A stretch of DNA of 64,000 nt. Origin: Maribacter sp044594925 (lineage in GTDB: Bacteria; Bacteroidota; Bacteroidia; Flavobacteriales; Flavobacteriaceae). Below are positions 27,693 to 36,245 of the stretch, piece after piece. A model generated the notes under the pieces. That model did no database searches. It was given only the letters and a program-made list of their open reading frames with translations, and was not told the DNA's origin. Position numbers and translations under genes: made by a program. Location: the NCBI RefSeq assembly GCF_044594925.1, contig NZ_CP138991.1:2232001-2296000 (forward strand), written 5' to 3'. Position 1 is the first letter of the stretch; every line of letters starts with the position of its first letter.

Positions 27693-30600
27693 CTACATAT
27701 TCCTCCTATACTGTCCGCCTACTTCAAACAAAGCGCTAGTTACTTCACCAAGAGAGCACTTTTTACAAACTTCCATTAAGGTTTCGAAAATATTCGCATT
27801 CGTCACAGCAGTTTTTCGGAGATCAGTTAAGAGCTTATCGTTATCTGCAAACGCGTGTAGTTCTTTAAGTGTTTTAATTTGATTCTCTTTCTCTTCTTCT
27901 GTTGCCCTAATCACTTCATCGGGCAAGATAGTAGGAGAGCCTTTAGAACTTAAAAATGTATTTACACCAATTATAGGAAAATCTCCATTGTGCTTTAACG
28001 TTTCATAATGAAGGCTCTCTTCTTGAATCTTATTTCTCTGATACATGGTTTCCATAGCCCCTAGCACACCACCTCTTTCCGTTATCCTATCAAACTCTAA
28101 CAATACGGCCTCTTCCACCAAATCCGTTAGTTCCTCTATAATAAACGAGCCCTGTAAGGGATTTTCATTCTTGGTAAGTCCTAACTCCTTATTAATGATT
28201 AATTGTATGGCCATGGCTCTCCTAACAGAATCTTCCGTTGGCGTTGTAATTGCTTCGTCATAAGCATTTGTATGCAAAGAATTACAGTTGTCATAAATAG
28301 CGTACAAAGCTTGTAATGTAGTTCTAATATCATTAAAATCTATTTCTTGGGCATGTAAGCTCCTACCCGAAGTTTGGATATGATATTTAAGCATTTGAGC
28401 ACGTTCGTTAGCACCGTATTTATGTTTCATCGCTTTTGCCCATATCTTCCGCGCCACCCTTCCTATAACAGCATACTCAGGGTCAATTCCATTGGAAAAG
28501 AAAAACGATAGATTTGGTCCAAAGGCATTAATGTCCATTCCACGGGACAAATAGTACTCTACATAGGTAAAACCATTAGACAGTGTAAGTGCCAATTGAG
28601 TAATAGGATTGGCTCCCGCCTCTGCAATATGATAACCGGAAATAGAGACCGAGTAGAAATTACGTACCGAATTGGCAATAAAATATTCTTGAACGTCACC
28701 CATAAGACGGAGCGCAAATTCCGTTGAGAAAATACAGGTATTCTGAGCTTGGTCTTCCTTTAAAATATCTGCCTGTACCGTTCCCCTTATTTCTGACAAA
28801 GTTCTTGTCTTAATATTTTGGTAAATAGCATGGGGTAGCACTTGGTCTCCAGTAACTCCTAACAAAAACAGGCCTAAACCATTATTCCCCTCGGGAAGCT
28901 CTCCGTAATATTCGGGTCTTTTTTTATCTTGAAAAATTTTCGAAATTGTTTTCTCAACTTCACTTTCCAATCCATTTTCCTGAATATAAAGCTCGCATTG
29001 TTGGTCAATGGCGGCATTCATAAAAAAAGCCAAAAGCATTGGTGCCGGCCCATTAATTGTCATACTCACCGATGTCATAGGGTCAGCGAGGTTAAAACCT
29101 GAATATAATTTTTTGGCATCGTCCAAACAACATATACTTACTCCCGCGTTTCCTATTTTCCCATAAATATCGGGCCTATAGTCGGGATCACTACCATACA
29201 AAGTAACACTATCAAAGGCCGTTGATAATCTTTTTGCAGGCAGCCCCATACTAACATAATGAAACCTTCTGTTCGTACGTTCCGGACCACCCTCACCTGC
29301 AAACATACGTGTAGGGTCTTCTTGCGTTCTCTTAAATGGGTAAAGACCTGCCGTAAAGGGAAAAGCTCCAGGAACATTTTCTTGAAGAATCCATCGGAGC
29401 AAATCGCCCCAAGCCTCAAAGGTCGGTAAGGCTACTTTGGGTATGTCTAAATGGGAAAGCGACTTTGTATGGGTAGCAATCTCCAATTCTTTATCACGAA
29501 CTTTAAATCGGTATACAGAATTCTCGTATGCCGCTTTTTTAGCACCCCAATCAATTAAGATTTTCCAATTATAGGGGTCTAGATTCAGTTTTGTTCTATC
29601 AAAGGTCGCACATAATAATCGTATAAAATCACGTGTTTCTTCATTTTCAACGGTAGTAGTCTCCTGTAGGTCCAATCCTGTTGCATCCAACAACGGTTCT
29701 AGCCCAATAATGGTCTCCAGAGTTTTATAAATACCGTACAATTGTTGCGCAACATTAGCTTGTTCTTCAACTGTTTTATCATATGCTCTATTGCGCTCCG
29801 CTATTTCCGAAAGATAACGGGTTCTCGCGGGCGGAATAACATAAATTTTCTCGCTTATTTTTTTAGAAAGAGAAAAGGTTGACTTAAAACTAGATTTTGT
29901 TTTTTCCGTAATCTGAAGCATTATAGCATTATACAAACTATTCATTCCCGGGTCATTGAACTGCGATGCAATGGTTCCAAACACAGGCAAATCATCCTCT
30001 TTTGTTTCCCACAGGTTGTGGTTACGCTTGTATTGTTTTTTTACATCTCTGACGGCATCTAAAGCACCTCTTTTATCAAACTTATTTATCGCGACCAGAT
30101 CGGCAAAATCCAACATATCTATCTTTTCCAATTGTGTAGCCGCACCAAATTCTGGAGTCATTACATACAAGGAAACATCACTATGTTCTATAATTTCAGT
30201 ATCCGATTGACCTATACCGGAAGTTTCCAAAATAATTAAGTCAAACCCAGAAGCTTTCAATATCTCAACAGCTTTGTTTACATGCTTTGACAAGGCCAAG
30301 TTAGATTGACGAGTAGCCAAACTACGCATATAAACTCTTTTATTATTAATGGCATTCATCCGAATCCGATCGCCCAAAAGAGCTCCTCCCGTCTTTCTTT
30401 TCGAAGGGTCTACCGAAATAACACCAACAGTTTTCTCAGGAAAATCAATAAGAAATCTCCTAATCACTTCATCTACTAAAGATGACTTTCCAGAACCACC
30501 AGTGCCGGTAATACCCAATACGGGACTAACGGAAGTCTGAGACAGTTCCTTTACTTTTTGAAGTTGGTCTTTTGCTTTATTTGGAAAGTTTTCCGCAGCA

Positions 30601-31112
30601 GAAATAAGACGCGCAATAGCTGTATTACTTTTACTACACAATTCGTTAACCTCATCCTTCAACAAATCCCCAATTGGAAAATCCGATTTTTCTACTAGGT
30701 CGTTTATCATGCCCTGCAGACCCATCTTCCTGCCATCATCCGGCGAATACAATCTTGTGATTCCATAGGCCATTAAAGCTTTAATCTCCTCGGGAAGTAT
30801 TACTCCACCACCACCTCCAAAGATTTTTATATGATGACTATCTTTTTCTTTTAGAAGATCATACATATATTTGAAATACTCATTATGCCCACCCTGATAA
30901 GACGTAATACAAATAGCATTAACGTCTTCTTGAATAGCTGTATTAACAACCTCTTCTACACTGCGATCATGACCAAGGTGAATAACTTCTACTCCGGTAG
31001 CCTGGATAATTCTCCTCATAATATTGATAGCGGCATCGTGCCCATCAAAAAGAGAAGCTGCAGTAACAATCCTAATCTTATTATTTGGCTTATAAACTGA
31101 TATATGTTTCAT
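27693..31112 (-). CDS. icmF: Fused isobutyryl-CoA mutase/GTPase IcmF
   Basis: 1139-aa B12-dependent enzyme that interconverts isobutyryl-CoA and n-butyryl-CoA, with its own G-protein chaperone. Order: cobalamin-binding domain (about 12-140) with DGHDAA at 23-28 (His25 as lower cobalt ligand) and GGGGG near 100; MeaI-like GTPase with P-loop GTGGSGKS (203-210); linker; acyl-CoA mutase barrel (about 560-1130) with TAGLYPFKRT and MFAGEGGPERTN. Related pivalyl/isovaleryl-CoA mutases cannot be excluded. The frame extends to a TTG at 31145, but a TAAATTTG -7 box covers that codon, so ATG 31112 is chosen. It is a single gene, divergent from the SanA-like gene. Confidence 0.94.
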   Translation of the reverse strand: MKHISVYKPNNKIRIVTAASLFDGHDAAINIMRRIIQATGVEVIHLGHDRSVEEVVNTAIQEDVNAICITSYQGGHNEYFKYMYDLLKEKDSHHIKIFGGGGGVILPEEIKALMAYGITRLYSPDDGRKMGLQGMINDLVEKSDFPIGDLLKDEVNELCSKSNTAIARLISAAENFPNKAKDQLQKVKELSQTSVSPVLGITGTGGSGKSSLVDEVIRRFLIDFPEKTVGVISVDPSKRKTGGALLGDRIRMNAINNKRVYMRSLATRQSNLALSKHVNKAVEILKASGFDLIILETSGIGQSDTEIIEHSDVSLYVMTPEFGAATQLEKIDMLDFADLVAINKFDKRGALDAVRDVKKQYKRNHNLWETKEDDLPVFGTIASQFNDPGMNSLYNAIMLQITEKTKSSFKSTFSLSKKISEKIYVIPPARTRYLSEIAERNRAYDKTVEEQANVAQQLYGIYKTLETIIGLEPLLDATGLDLQETTTVENEETRDFIRLLCATFDRTKLNLDPYNWKILIDWGAKKAAYENSVYRFKVRDKELEIATHTKSLSHLDIPKVALPTFEAWGDLLRWILQENVPGAFPFTAGLYPFKRTQEDPTRMFAGEGGPERTNRRFHYVSMGLPAKRLSTAFDSVTLYGSDPDYRPDIYGKIGNAGVSICCLDDAKKLYSGFNLADPMTSVSMTINGPAPMLLAFFMNAAIDQQCELYIQENGLESEVEKTISKIFQDKKRPEYYGELPEGNNGLGLFLLGVTGDQVLPHAIYQNIKTRTLSEIRGTVQADILKEDQAQNTCIFSTEFALRLMGDVQEYFIANSVRNFYSVSISGYHIAEAGANPITQLALTLSNGFTYVEYYLSRGMDINAFGPNLSFFFSNGIDPEYAVIGRVARKIWAKAMKHKYGANERAQMLKYHIQTSGRSLHAQEIDFNDIRTTLQALYAIYDNCNSLHTNAYDEAITTPTEDSVRRAMAIQLIINKELGLTKNENPLQGSFIIEELTDLVEEAVLLEFDRITERGGVLGAMETMYQRNKIQEESLHYETLKHNGDFPIIGVNTFLSSKGSPTILPDEVIRATEEEKENQIKTLKELHAFADNDKLLTDLRKTAVTNANIFETLMEVCKKCSLGEVTSALFEVGGQYRRNM

Positions 31113-31142
31113 AGTGAAGTATTTAAACAGGAGGCCTTCTCT

Positions 31143-31150
31143 CAAATTTA
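31143..31150 (-). promoter_or_regulatory. Putative -7 box for icmF
   Basis: Minus strand reads TAAATTTG about 30 bases before ATG 31112. It overlaps the alternative TTG start and so supports the shorter protein. No -33 TTTG is seen at the usual spacing. Confidence 0.42.
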
Positions 31151-31386
31151 AGTATTTTCATCATGTTAGATTTGCAGTATGACTATGAATAAATGACGGT
31201 TTCAGTGAAAACGATGACTAATTTCTAACAGTTTTACTGAATTGAAACCATAAAGCAAAAAGATTTACGAAAATCGGTGTAGTAAATGTAATTCTGAACA
31301 TAGCATATTTAAAAAAAGACTGCTACATAATAAACCCGTCAAACTCTAGTCATTTTGCTACCTTTATAAGACCTATTTCATCACCA

Positions 31387-32022
31387 ATGCGAAAAAAAAT
31401 CACAAGACTTATTCTCTTGATGCTTGGTTTACCTTTGTTTTCATTGGTACTCTCTAATTATGTGATTAATTCTTTCGCTGAGGGAAAAACATATAGCACT
31501 ATTTCAAAAATCCCTAAAAATAAAGTTGGGTTAATCCTTGGAACATCTAAAAAACTAAAAGGAGGCCAACAGAATCCTTACTATTCCAATAGGATACTAG
31601 CTACCGTGGCGCTATTCAAGGCTGGTAAGATTGAATATGTTCTGGTGAGTGGAGATAATGGCAGTGTCTACTATAATGAGCCTACTACGATGAAAAAAGA
31701 CCTGATTAGTGCTGGTATTCCAAAAGAAAGGATTTTTCTAGATTATGCCGGTTTTAGAACCTTAGATTCTGTCTTTAGGGCTAAAATCGTTTTTGGGCTT
31801 CAAGAAGTAACTATTATTTCTCAGAAGTTTCATAACGAGAGGGCTATTTATCTAGCAGCTAAAAAAGGACTAAATGCGATAGGTTATAACGCGAAAGACA
31901 TTTCTTTAGAAGCTGGTTTAAAAATACAGTTCAGAGAATATTTTGCGCGGGTAAAAGTGTTTTTAGATTTAGCCTTAAAAACGCAGCCCAGATTTTATGG
32001 TGAAAAAGTTTTAATCCAATAA
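31387..32022 (+). CDS. SanA/YdcF family protein (DUF218)
   Basis: 211-aa protein with one N-terminal membrane helix (about residues 8-26), then a DUF218 domain with GLILGTSKKL, NPYYSNRILATVALFKAGK, VLVSGDNG and ISQKFHNERAIYLA. SanA of enterobacteria affects envelope barrier function (vancomycin exclusion at high temperature); the reaction is not settled. The protein is anchored in the inner membrane facing the periplasm. It starts at an ATG, and the Nramp-like gene begins 21 bases after its stop, so both are probably one operon. Confidence 0.87.
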   Translation: MRKKITRLILLMLGLPLFSLVLSNYVINSFAEGKTYSTISKIPKNKVGLILGTSKKLKGGQQNPYYSNRILATVALFKAGKIEYVLVSGDNGSVYYNEPTTMKKDLISAGIPKERIFLDYAGFRTLDSVFRAKIVFGLQEVTIISQKFHNERAIYLAAKKGLNAIGYNAKDISLEAGLKIQFREYFARVKVFLDLALKTQPRFYGEKVLIQ

Positions 32023-32043
32023 CAACCAACCTTACTGAAAATT

Positions 32044-33297
32044 ATGTCCAAAACAAAAGCGTTACTAAGAAACCTAGGTCCCGGTCTTTTATTTGCTAGC
32101 ATGGCAATTGGAACATCTCACCTTGTTCTATCAACAAAGGCGGGTGCTCAGTACGGTTGGATGATGGCCATCCCGATAATCTTGGCCAACATTCTAAAAT
32201 ATCCTTTTTTTGAGTTTGGTGTGCGCTATACCAGCGTTACCAACAAGACTTTAATAGAAGGTTACCTAAAGAGAGGTAAGGGTTATTTATTATTTTACGC
32301 TTTTATTACCTTAATTACCACGTTTACCATACTTGCGGCGCTATATACGGTTACATCCGGTCTTTTTATTAACTTATTTAAAGTAACCGAATATGCGATT
32401 AGTGATGTGGCTTTAGGTCTTTTTGCCCTTATTAGTGCACTTTTAATTATCGGGAAGTATAAATTTTTAGAAGTAAGCCTAAAGTTTGTGGTAAGCATTT
32501 TGTTCCTAGCATTAATCATAACTACGGTTTTAGTTGTAGCTGAAGGTCAAGCGAAACCAGTTAGCGATTTTACGCCTACTCCACTATTTAATGAGGTAGG
32601 GATTTTATTTTTAATAGGATTGATGGGTTGGATGCCTACTACGGTAGAAGCCTCTAGCTGGGTTAGTCTTTGGAGTATTGAAAAATGGAAAAACCAAGAA
32701 AAACCTTCCTTAAAAGCGTCGCTTCAAGAATTTAATATTGGATATATTTTAACCGGCATCCTGGCTCTATTCTTTATGATAATCGGATGGTTTACGCTTT
32801 ACGGCACCAATACCATATTAAGTAATAACGCCGTTAATTTTGCCGACCAAGTAGTACAATTATTTACTACGCACATTGGATCATGGGCTTATATATTTAT
32901 AGCAGTATCTGCTTTTGCTACAATGTTCAGCACATGTATGACGGCACATGATGCCGTAAGCAGGGTAAGCTTGGATATTATAGATTTATTGACCCCAGCT
33001 ATTAAAAACATAAAAAGTAGGAAAAACTTCGCCTTGGTTGTTCTTTTATTGGCATTAGTAAACTTCATTGTTATTGCTGCGTTTTCCGCTAATATGGGGA
33101 ATTTAGTTGCCTTGGCCACTTTTGTTTCGTTCGTTGTTGCACCCATAATAGGTTATATGAACCTAAAAAATGTAATGAGTGCGGACGTATCCAAGGAACA
33201 TCGTCCAAATAGAAATTTACAAATACTTACATATGCAGGGATTTTATTACTATCCTGTTTTTCTATTTACTATTTCTATATTGTAATTGTTTCGTGA
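32044..33297 (+). CDS. Nramp-related transporter lacking the canonical metal-binding motifs
   Basis: 417-aa membrane protein with about eleven hydrophobic segments, aligning with the Nramp/SLC11 family from GPGLL through AGAQYGW at helix 1. In true Nramp metal carriers helix 1 carries DPGN; here the aligned residues are GTSH (about residues 23-26). Helix 6, normally MPH, reads MPTTVEASS. The residues that bind Mn2+/Fe2+ are therefore absent, so substrate and even ion type are open. Starts at an ATG and is probably co-transcribed with the SanA-like gene. It converges on the OmpA-type gene with only 21 bases between and no clear terminator. Confidence 0.83.
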   Translation: MSKTKALLRNLGPGLLFASMAIGTSHLVLSTKAGAQYGWMMAIPIILANILKYPFFEFGVRYTSVTNKTLIEGYLKRGKGYLLFYAFITLITTFTILAALYTVTSGLFINLFKVTEYAISDVALGLFALISALLIIGKYKFLEVSLKFVVSILFLALIITTVLVVAEGQAKPVSDFTPTPLFNEVGILFLIGLMGWMPTTVEASSWVSLWSIEKWKNQEKPSLKASLQEFNIGYILTGILALFFMIIGWFTLYGTNTILSNNAVNFADQVVQLFTTHIGSWAYIFIAVSAFATMFSTCMTAHDAVSRVSLDIIDLLTPAIKNIKSRKNFALVVLLLALVNFIVIAAFSANMGNLVALATFVSFVVAPIIGYMNLKNVMSADVSKEHRPNRNLQILTYAGILLLSCFSIYYFYIVIVS

Positions 33298-33318
33298 GTA
33301 GGGCTTCTCTTTTTATCA

Positions 33319-35232
33319 TTATTCGACCACCTCTATAAGCGTCCTTTCATTTTGTTTATGGAGAAAATCTAAACAGTACACACCATTGGTACAATTATTC
33401 TTTATTTTTTCCTCCCCGTACCCTACAGATTCAATAATGTTTGAAGAAGACAAACCATTCTTTAATAGATAAATCTTTATAGCATCTGATCTCTTCTGAG
33501 AGAGTTTCTTATTATAACTGGTACTACCTTTGCTATTTGTGTGTGTTTCTATCTTAAGTTGTAACTCTGGGAACCTACTGACTGCGTCTACGACTTTATC
33601 TAGCTCAGTGGTAATATTAGCATTTACCGTGCTCTTATTCTTATCAAAATAAAATTTACCAAGTTTTAATACCTTTTTACCTTCCTTAGTTTCAATTAAA
33701 TCATCTAACATGGCTAGACCCATATTATATGAAGTTTTTTGAAGCTCTTCCATTCCTTCCTCTGAGTAAGCTGCAGAAAAAATTGAATAGCGGTCCTTCG
33801 TGGCTTGAATAGTAACTTGCTTTTGCCATGGAATTTCAAAAGCAAAACTACCGTCATCATCTGAATAAGTTTCTTTCAAGACCTCTCCCTCTCTACTTAA
33901 CAACCTAACTTGTGCTTTAGTTATTCCATCTTTAGAAGAAAGATTTACTACTTTACCTTTTAGGGCAAAAGTCTTCAATCCCGGGGTCTTTTTTAATTTA
34001 AAACTATAGATATCATCGCCTCCTTTACCCCCTGGTCGATTAGAAGCGAAATAACCAATAAGTTCTTTTTCACTATTCTGTTCTATAATAAACCCAAAAT
34101 CATCCGCTACTGAATTAATTCCTTCTCCTATATTCACTGGAATACTAAAGGAACCATCTTTTAGAACATTTGATTTATAGATATCCATGCCACCCAAACC
34201 ATAAAATACATCAGAAGAGAAATATAAGCTACCATTATGTATATAAGGAGCTATTTCATTTCCAGGTGAATTTATTCTAGGTCCCAGATTTATGGGCGCC
34301 GACATAATTTGTCCGTTATTGGTAAAAACATAGTATAAATCTGTACCGCCATAGCTATTCTCAAAATTTGCGGCAAAATATAGCCTATCGGTTTCACTAT
34401 CAAAATATGGGTAGTAGAATGAAGTACTTAAATCCTTCAATAAAAATCGAAAATCACCATTTTCATAGAGCATCCCTATAGCTAAGGCGTTTTTCCCATT
34501 ATCATCAAAAGCCATATCTCCTCCTTGCGTGTTGGAAAGTATATAAAAAAACCTCTTCAACTCTTTCGAAAAATAAGGAGTAGATTTATGAAATTTAGAT
34601 TCTGGAATCTTAGTAAAAGGGGCACTACTGGATATATTTCCGTCTATTTCTATTTTACCCGAGTAAATGTCTAGATAGGACTCTCCCGAAGGTTTGTAAA
34701 CATCCTTAGATTTTTGAGGTCTACCGCTGCTGAACAAAAGTTGTTCCTTATAAAATGCTGGGGAAAAATCCCCTTGAGGAGTATTTATGTCCAAGTTGAT
34801 AATTTTAACATCACTCGATTCTCCCGAAGCTGCTAAAAGCTCATAATTAAATTCAGCGTTTTCTAACAATTCTGTAGCTAAGAGCGATGACTTCGTTTTT
34901 AAAAAAGCTTTTACTTTTTCTTTATCCGTGTTTTTCGATAAGCTTTGAAGCATTTTATTAAAACGATGTACAGACATTATAGTATCGTTTTTGTTTACTT
35001 GCATATATAATTCAGAAGCGTCGTCATATTTTCCGGTCTTAAAGTAAGCATCAGCTAAATTAAGAACCTGATTGTTTTTTAAGGGTGTTTTAGCTTTTTC
35101 TTTATTGTATGCTTCAATAGCAGCCTCATATTGATAACCATAAAAAAGATTGTCTCCCTTTGATTTTTTCTCTTGAGCTAAAAGAGATGAGGAGATCACT
35201 AGAAGAAATACGATAAGTAGTTTAAATTTCAT
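33319..35232 (-). CDS. OmpA-domain protein with TPR and PD40 repeats (PorE-like, type IX secretion associated)
   Basis: 637-aa periplasmic or outer-membrane-associated protein. Signal peptide ending near LLAQ (about residue 20), TPR-like helices (about 25-110), WD40-like PD40 blades (about 150-410), a carboxypeptidase regulatory-like domain (about 428-490) and a C-terminal OmpA peptidoglycan-binding domain (about 520-637) with THTNSKGS and LSQKRSDAIKIYL. PorE-like proteins of this build tie type IX secretion parts to peptidoglycan. It is last in the operon, 12 bases after the PorP/SprF stop. Confidence 0.9.
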   Translation of the reverse strand: MKFKLLIVFLLVISSSLLAQEKKSKGDNLFYGYQYEAAIEAYNKEKAKTPLKNNQVLNLADAYFKTGKYDDASELYMQVNKNDTIMSVHRFNKMLQSLSKNTDKEKVKAFLKTKSSLLATELLENAEFNYELLAASGESSDVKIINLDINTPQGDFSPAFYKEQLLFSSGRPQKSKDVYKPSGESYLDIYSGKIEIDGNISSSAPFTKIPESKFHKSTPYFSKELKRFFYILSNTQGGDMAFDDNGKNALAIGMLYENGDFRFLLKDLSTSFYYPYFDSETDRLYFAANFENSYGGTDLYYVFTNNGQIMSAPINLGPRINSPGNEIAPYIHNGSLYFSSDVFYGLGGMDIYKSNVLKDGSFSIPVNIGEGINSVADDFGFIIEQNSEKELIGYFASNRPGGKGGDDIYSFKLKKTPGLKTFALKGKVVNLSSKDGITKAQVRLLSREGEVLKETYSDDDGSFAFEIPWQKQVTIQATKDRYSIFSAAYSEEGMEELQKTSYNMGLAMLDDLIETKEGKKVLKLGKFYFDKNKSTVNANITTELDKVVDAVSRFPELQLKIETHTNSKGSTSYNKKLSQKRSDAIKIYLLKNGLSSSNIIESVGYGEEKIKNNCTNGVYCLDFLHKQNERTLIEVVE

Positions 35233-35244
35233 ATCCAGTAGTAT

Positions 35245-36237
35245 TTAAAAGAATCGAGGTGTATCAATCTGCTTTGGCTTCCCTTTTGCGTTCTTATTTT
35301 TATTGTTCTTATCTCCAGAACCGCCTCCACCTTTTCCAAGGAAAAATTTCAATATCACTTCATGTGAACCATTATTAAACTCACCCAATGCGTTTGTATT
35401 ATAATCATAGGAGTATCCAATAAACGTTCCGCTAGAAATCTGAAAGCCCGCTAGGCCACTAAATGCGTTCTCAACGCGATAGGAAACACCAGCCGTAAAA
35501 ACATTTGATATTAAAAAATTAGCGGATACATTAATGTTCAAAGGAGCACCTTGAAGTGAATTAATTAAAAATGCCGGCTTAAATTTAAATCCATCCGAAA
35601 AATTAAACACATACCCTCCAATAAAGTTAAACTGCATCCTATCCTCTACAATTGAAGCAACATCGTCATTATAAACTCCTTCGGTCAAAAAATTTGGAAT
35701 AGAAGCTCCAAGATACCAATCATCACCATAAAGAAAAGTTCCGGCACCCACCGTTGGGTAAAATCTACTAATATTTTCATTATTTAAAGGCTCCCCTGGA
35801 TTTTCAAAAGTTCCTTTGGAGAAATCTATGTTCAAAAAAGACCCCCCAGCATCCAGACCAAAAGAGAGTTTGGTTTCATCCGTTAAGTTTACTTGATACG
35901 AATAGGACAGATCTGCATAGGTCTGTGTTTGTGGACCTAACTGATCGTTCACAATATTGATTCCTAGACCCATCTTTTCGTTTTTAAAAGGCAGGTTGGT
36001 ACCGAACCGTATGGTTCTTGGAGCACCAGGGATATCAATCCACTGTGCCCTATAAAGTCCAGCAATTTCTGCATTTTCAACAGTGCCAACATAGGCAGGG
36101 TTAAAGCTCCCAATATTATACATATACTGGGTATACTGCGGTTCTTTTTGACCATAAACAATAGTACATATTGTAGTGGACAACAGGAAAAAACTAAGGA
36201 TAAAAGTATATCCTGACTTATATATTTTATAATCCAT
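35245..36237 (-). CDS. PorP/SprF family type IX secretion outer-membrane protein
   Basis: 330-aa outer-membrane beta-barrel of the PorP/SprF family. The signal peptide ends near VYGQ, followed by the family hallmark QYTQYMYNIGSFNPAYVG; barrel strands and a Gly/Lys/Asn-rich tail follow. SprF-like proteins help secrete or anchor a specific type IX cargo, most often encoded next to them. That cargo is here the upstream Calx-beta adhesin. An ATG at 36267 would give 10 more residues and a 22-base overlap with the adhesin; ATG 36237 gives a cleaner signal peptide and an 8-base gap, and is preferred. Confidence 0.92.
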   Translation of the reverse strand: MDYKIYKSGYTFILSFFLLSTTICTIVYGQKEPQYTQYMYNIGSFNPAYVGTVENAEIAGLYRAQWIDIPGAPRTIRFGTNLPFKNEKMGLGINIVNDQLGPQTQTYADLSYSYQVNLTDETKLSFGLDAGGSFLNIDFSKGTFENPGEPLNNENISRFYPTVGAGTFLYGDDWYLGASIPNFLTEGVYNDDVASIVEDRMQFNFIGGYVFNFSDGFKFKPAFLINSLQGAPLNINVSANFLISNVFTAGVSYRVENAFSGLAGFQISSGTFIGYSYDYNTNALGEFNNGSHEVILKFFLGKGGGGSGDKNNKNKNAKGKPKQIDTPRFF

Positions 36238-36245
36238 AGTACCTT

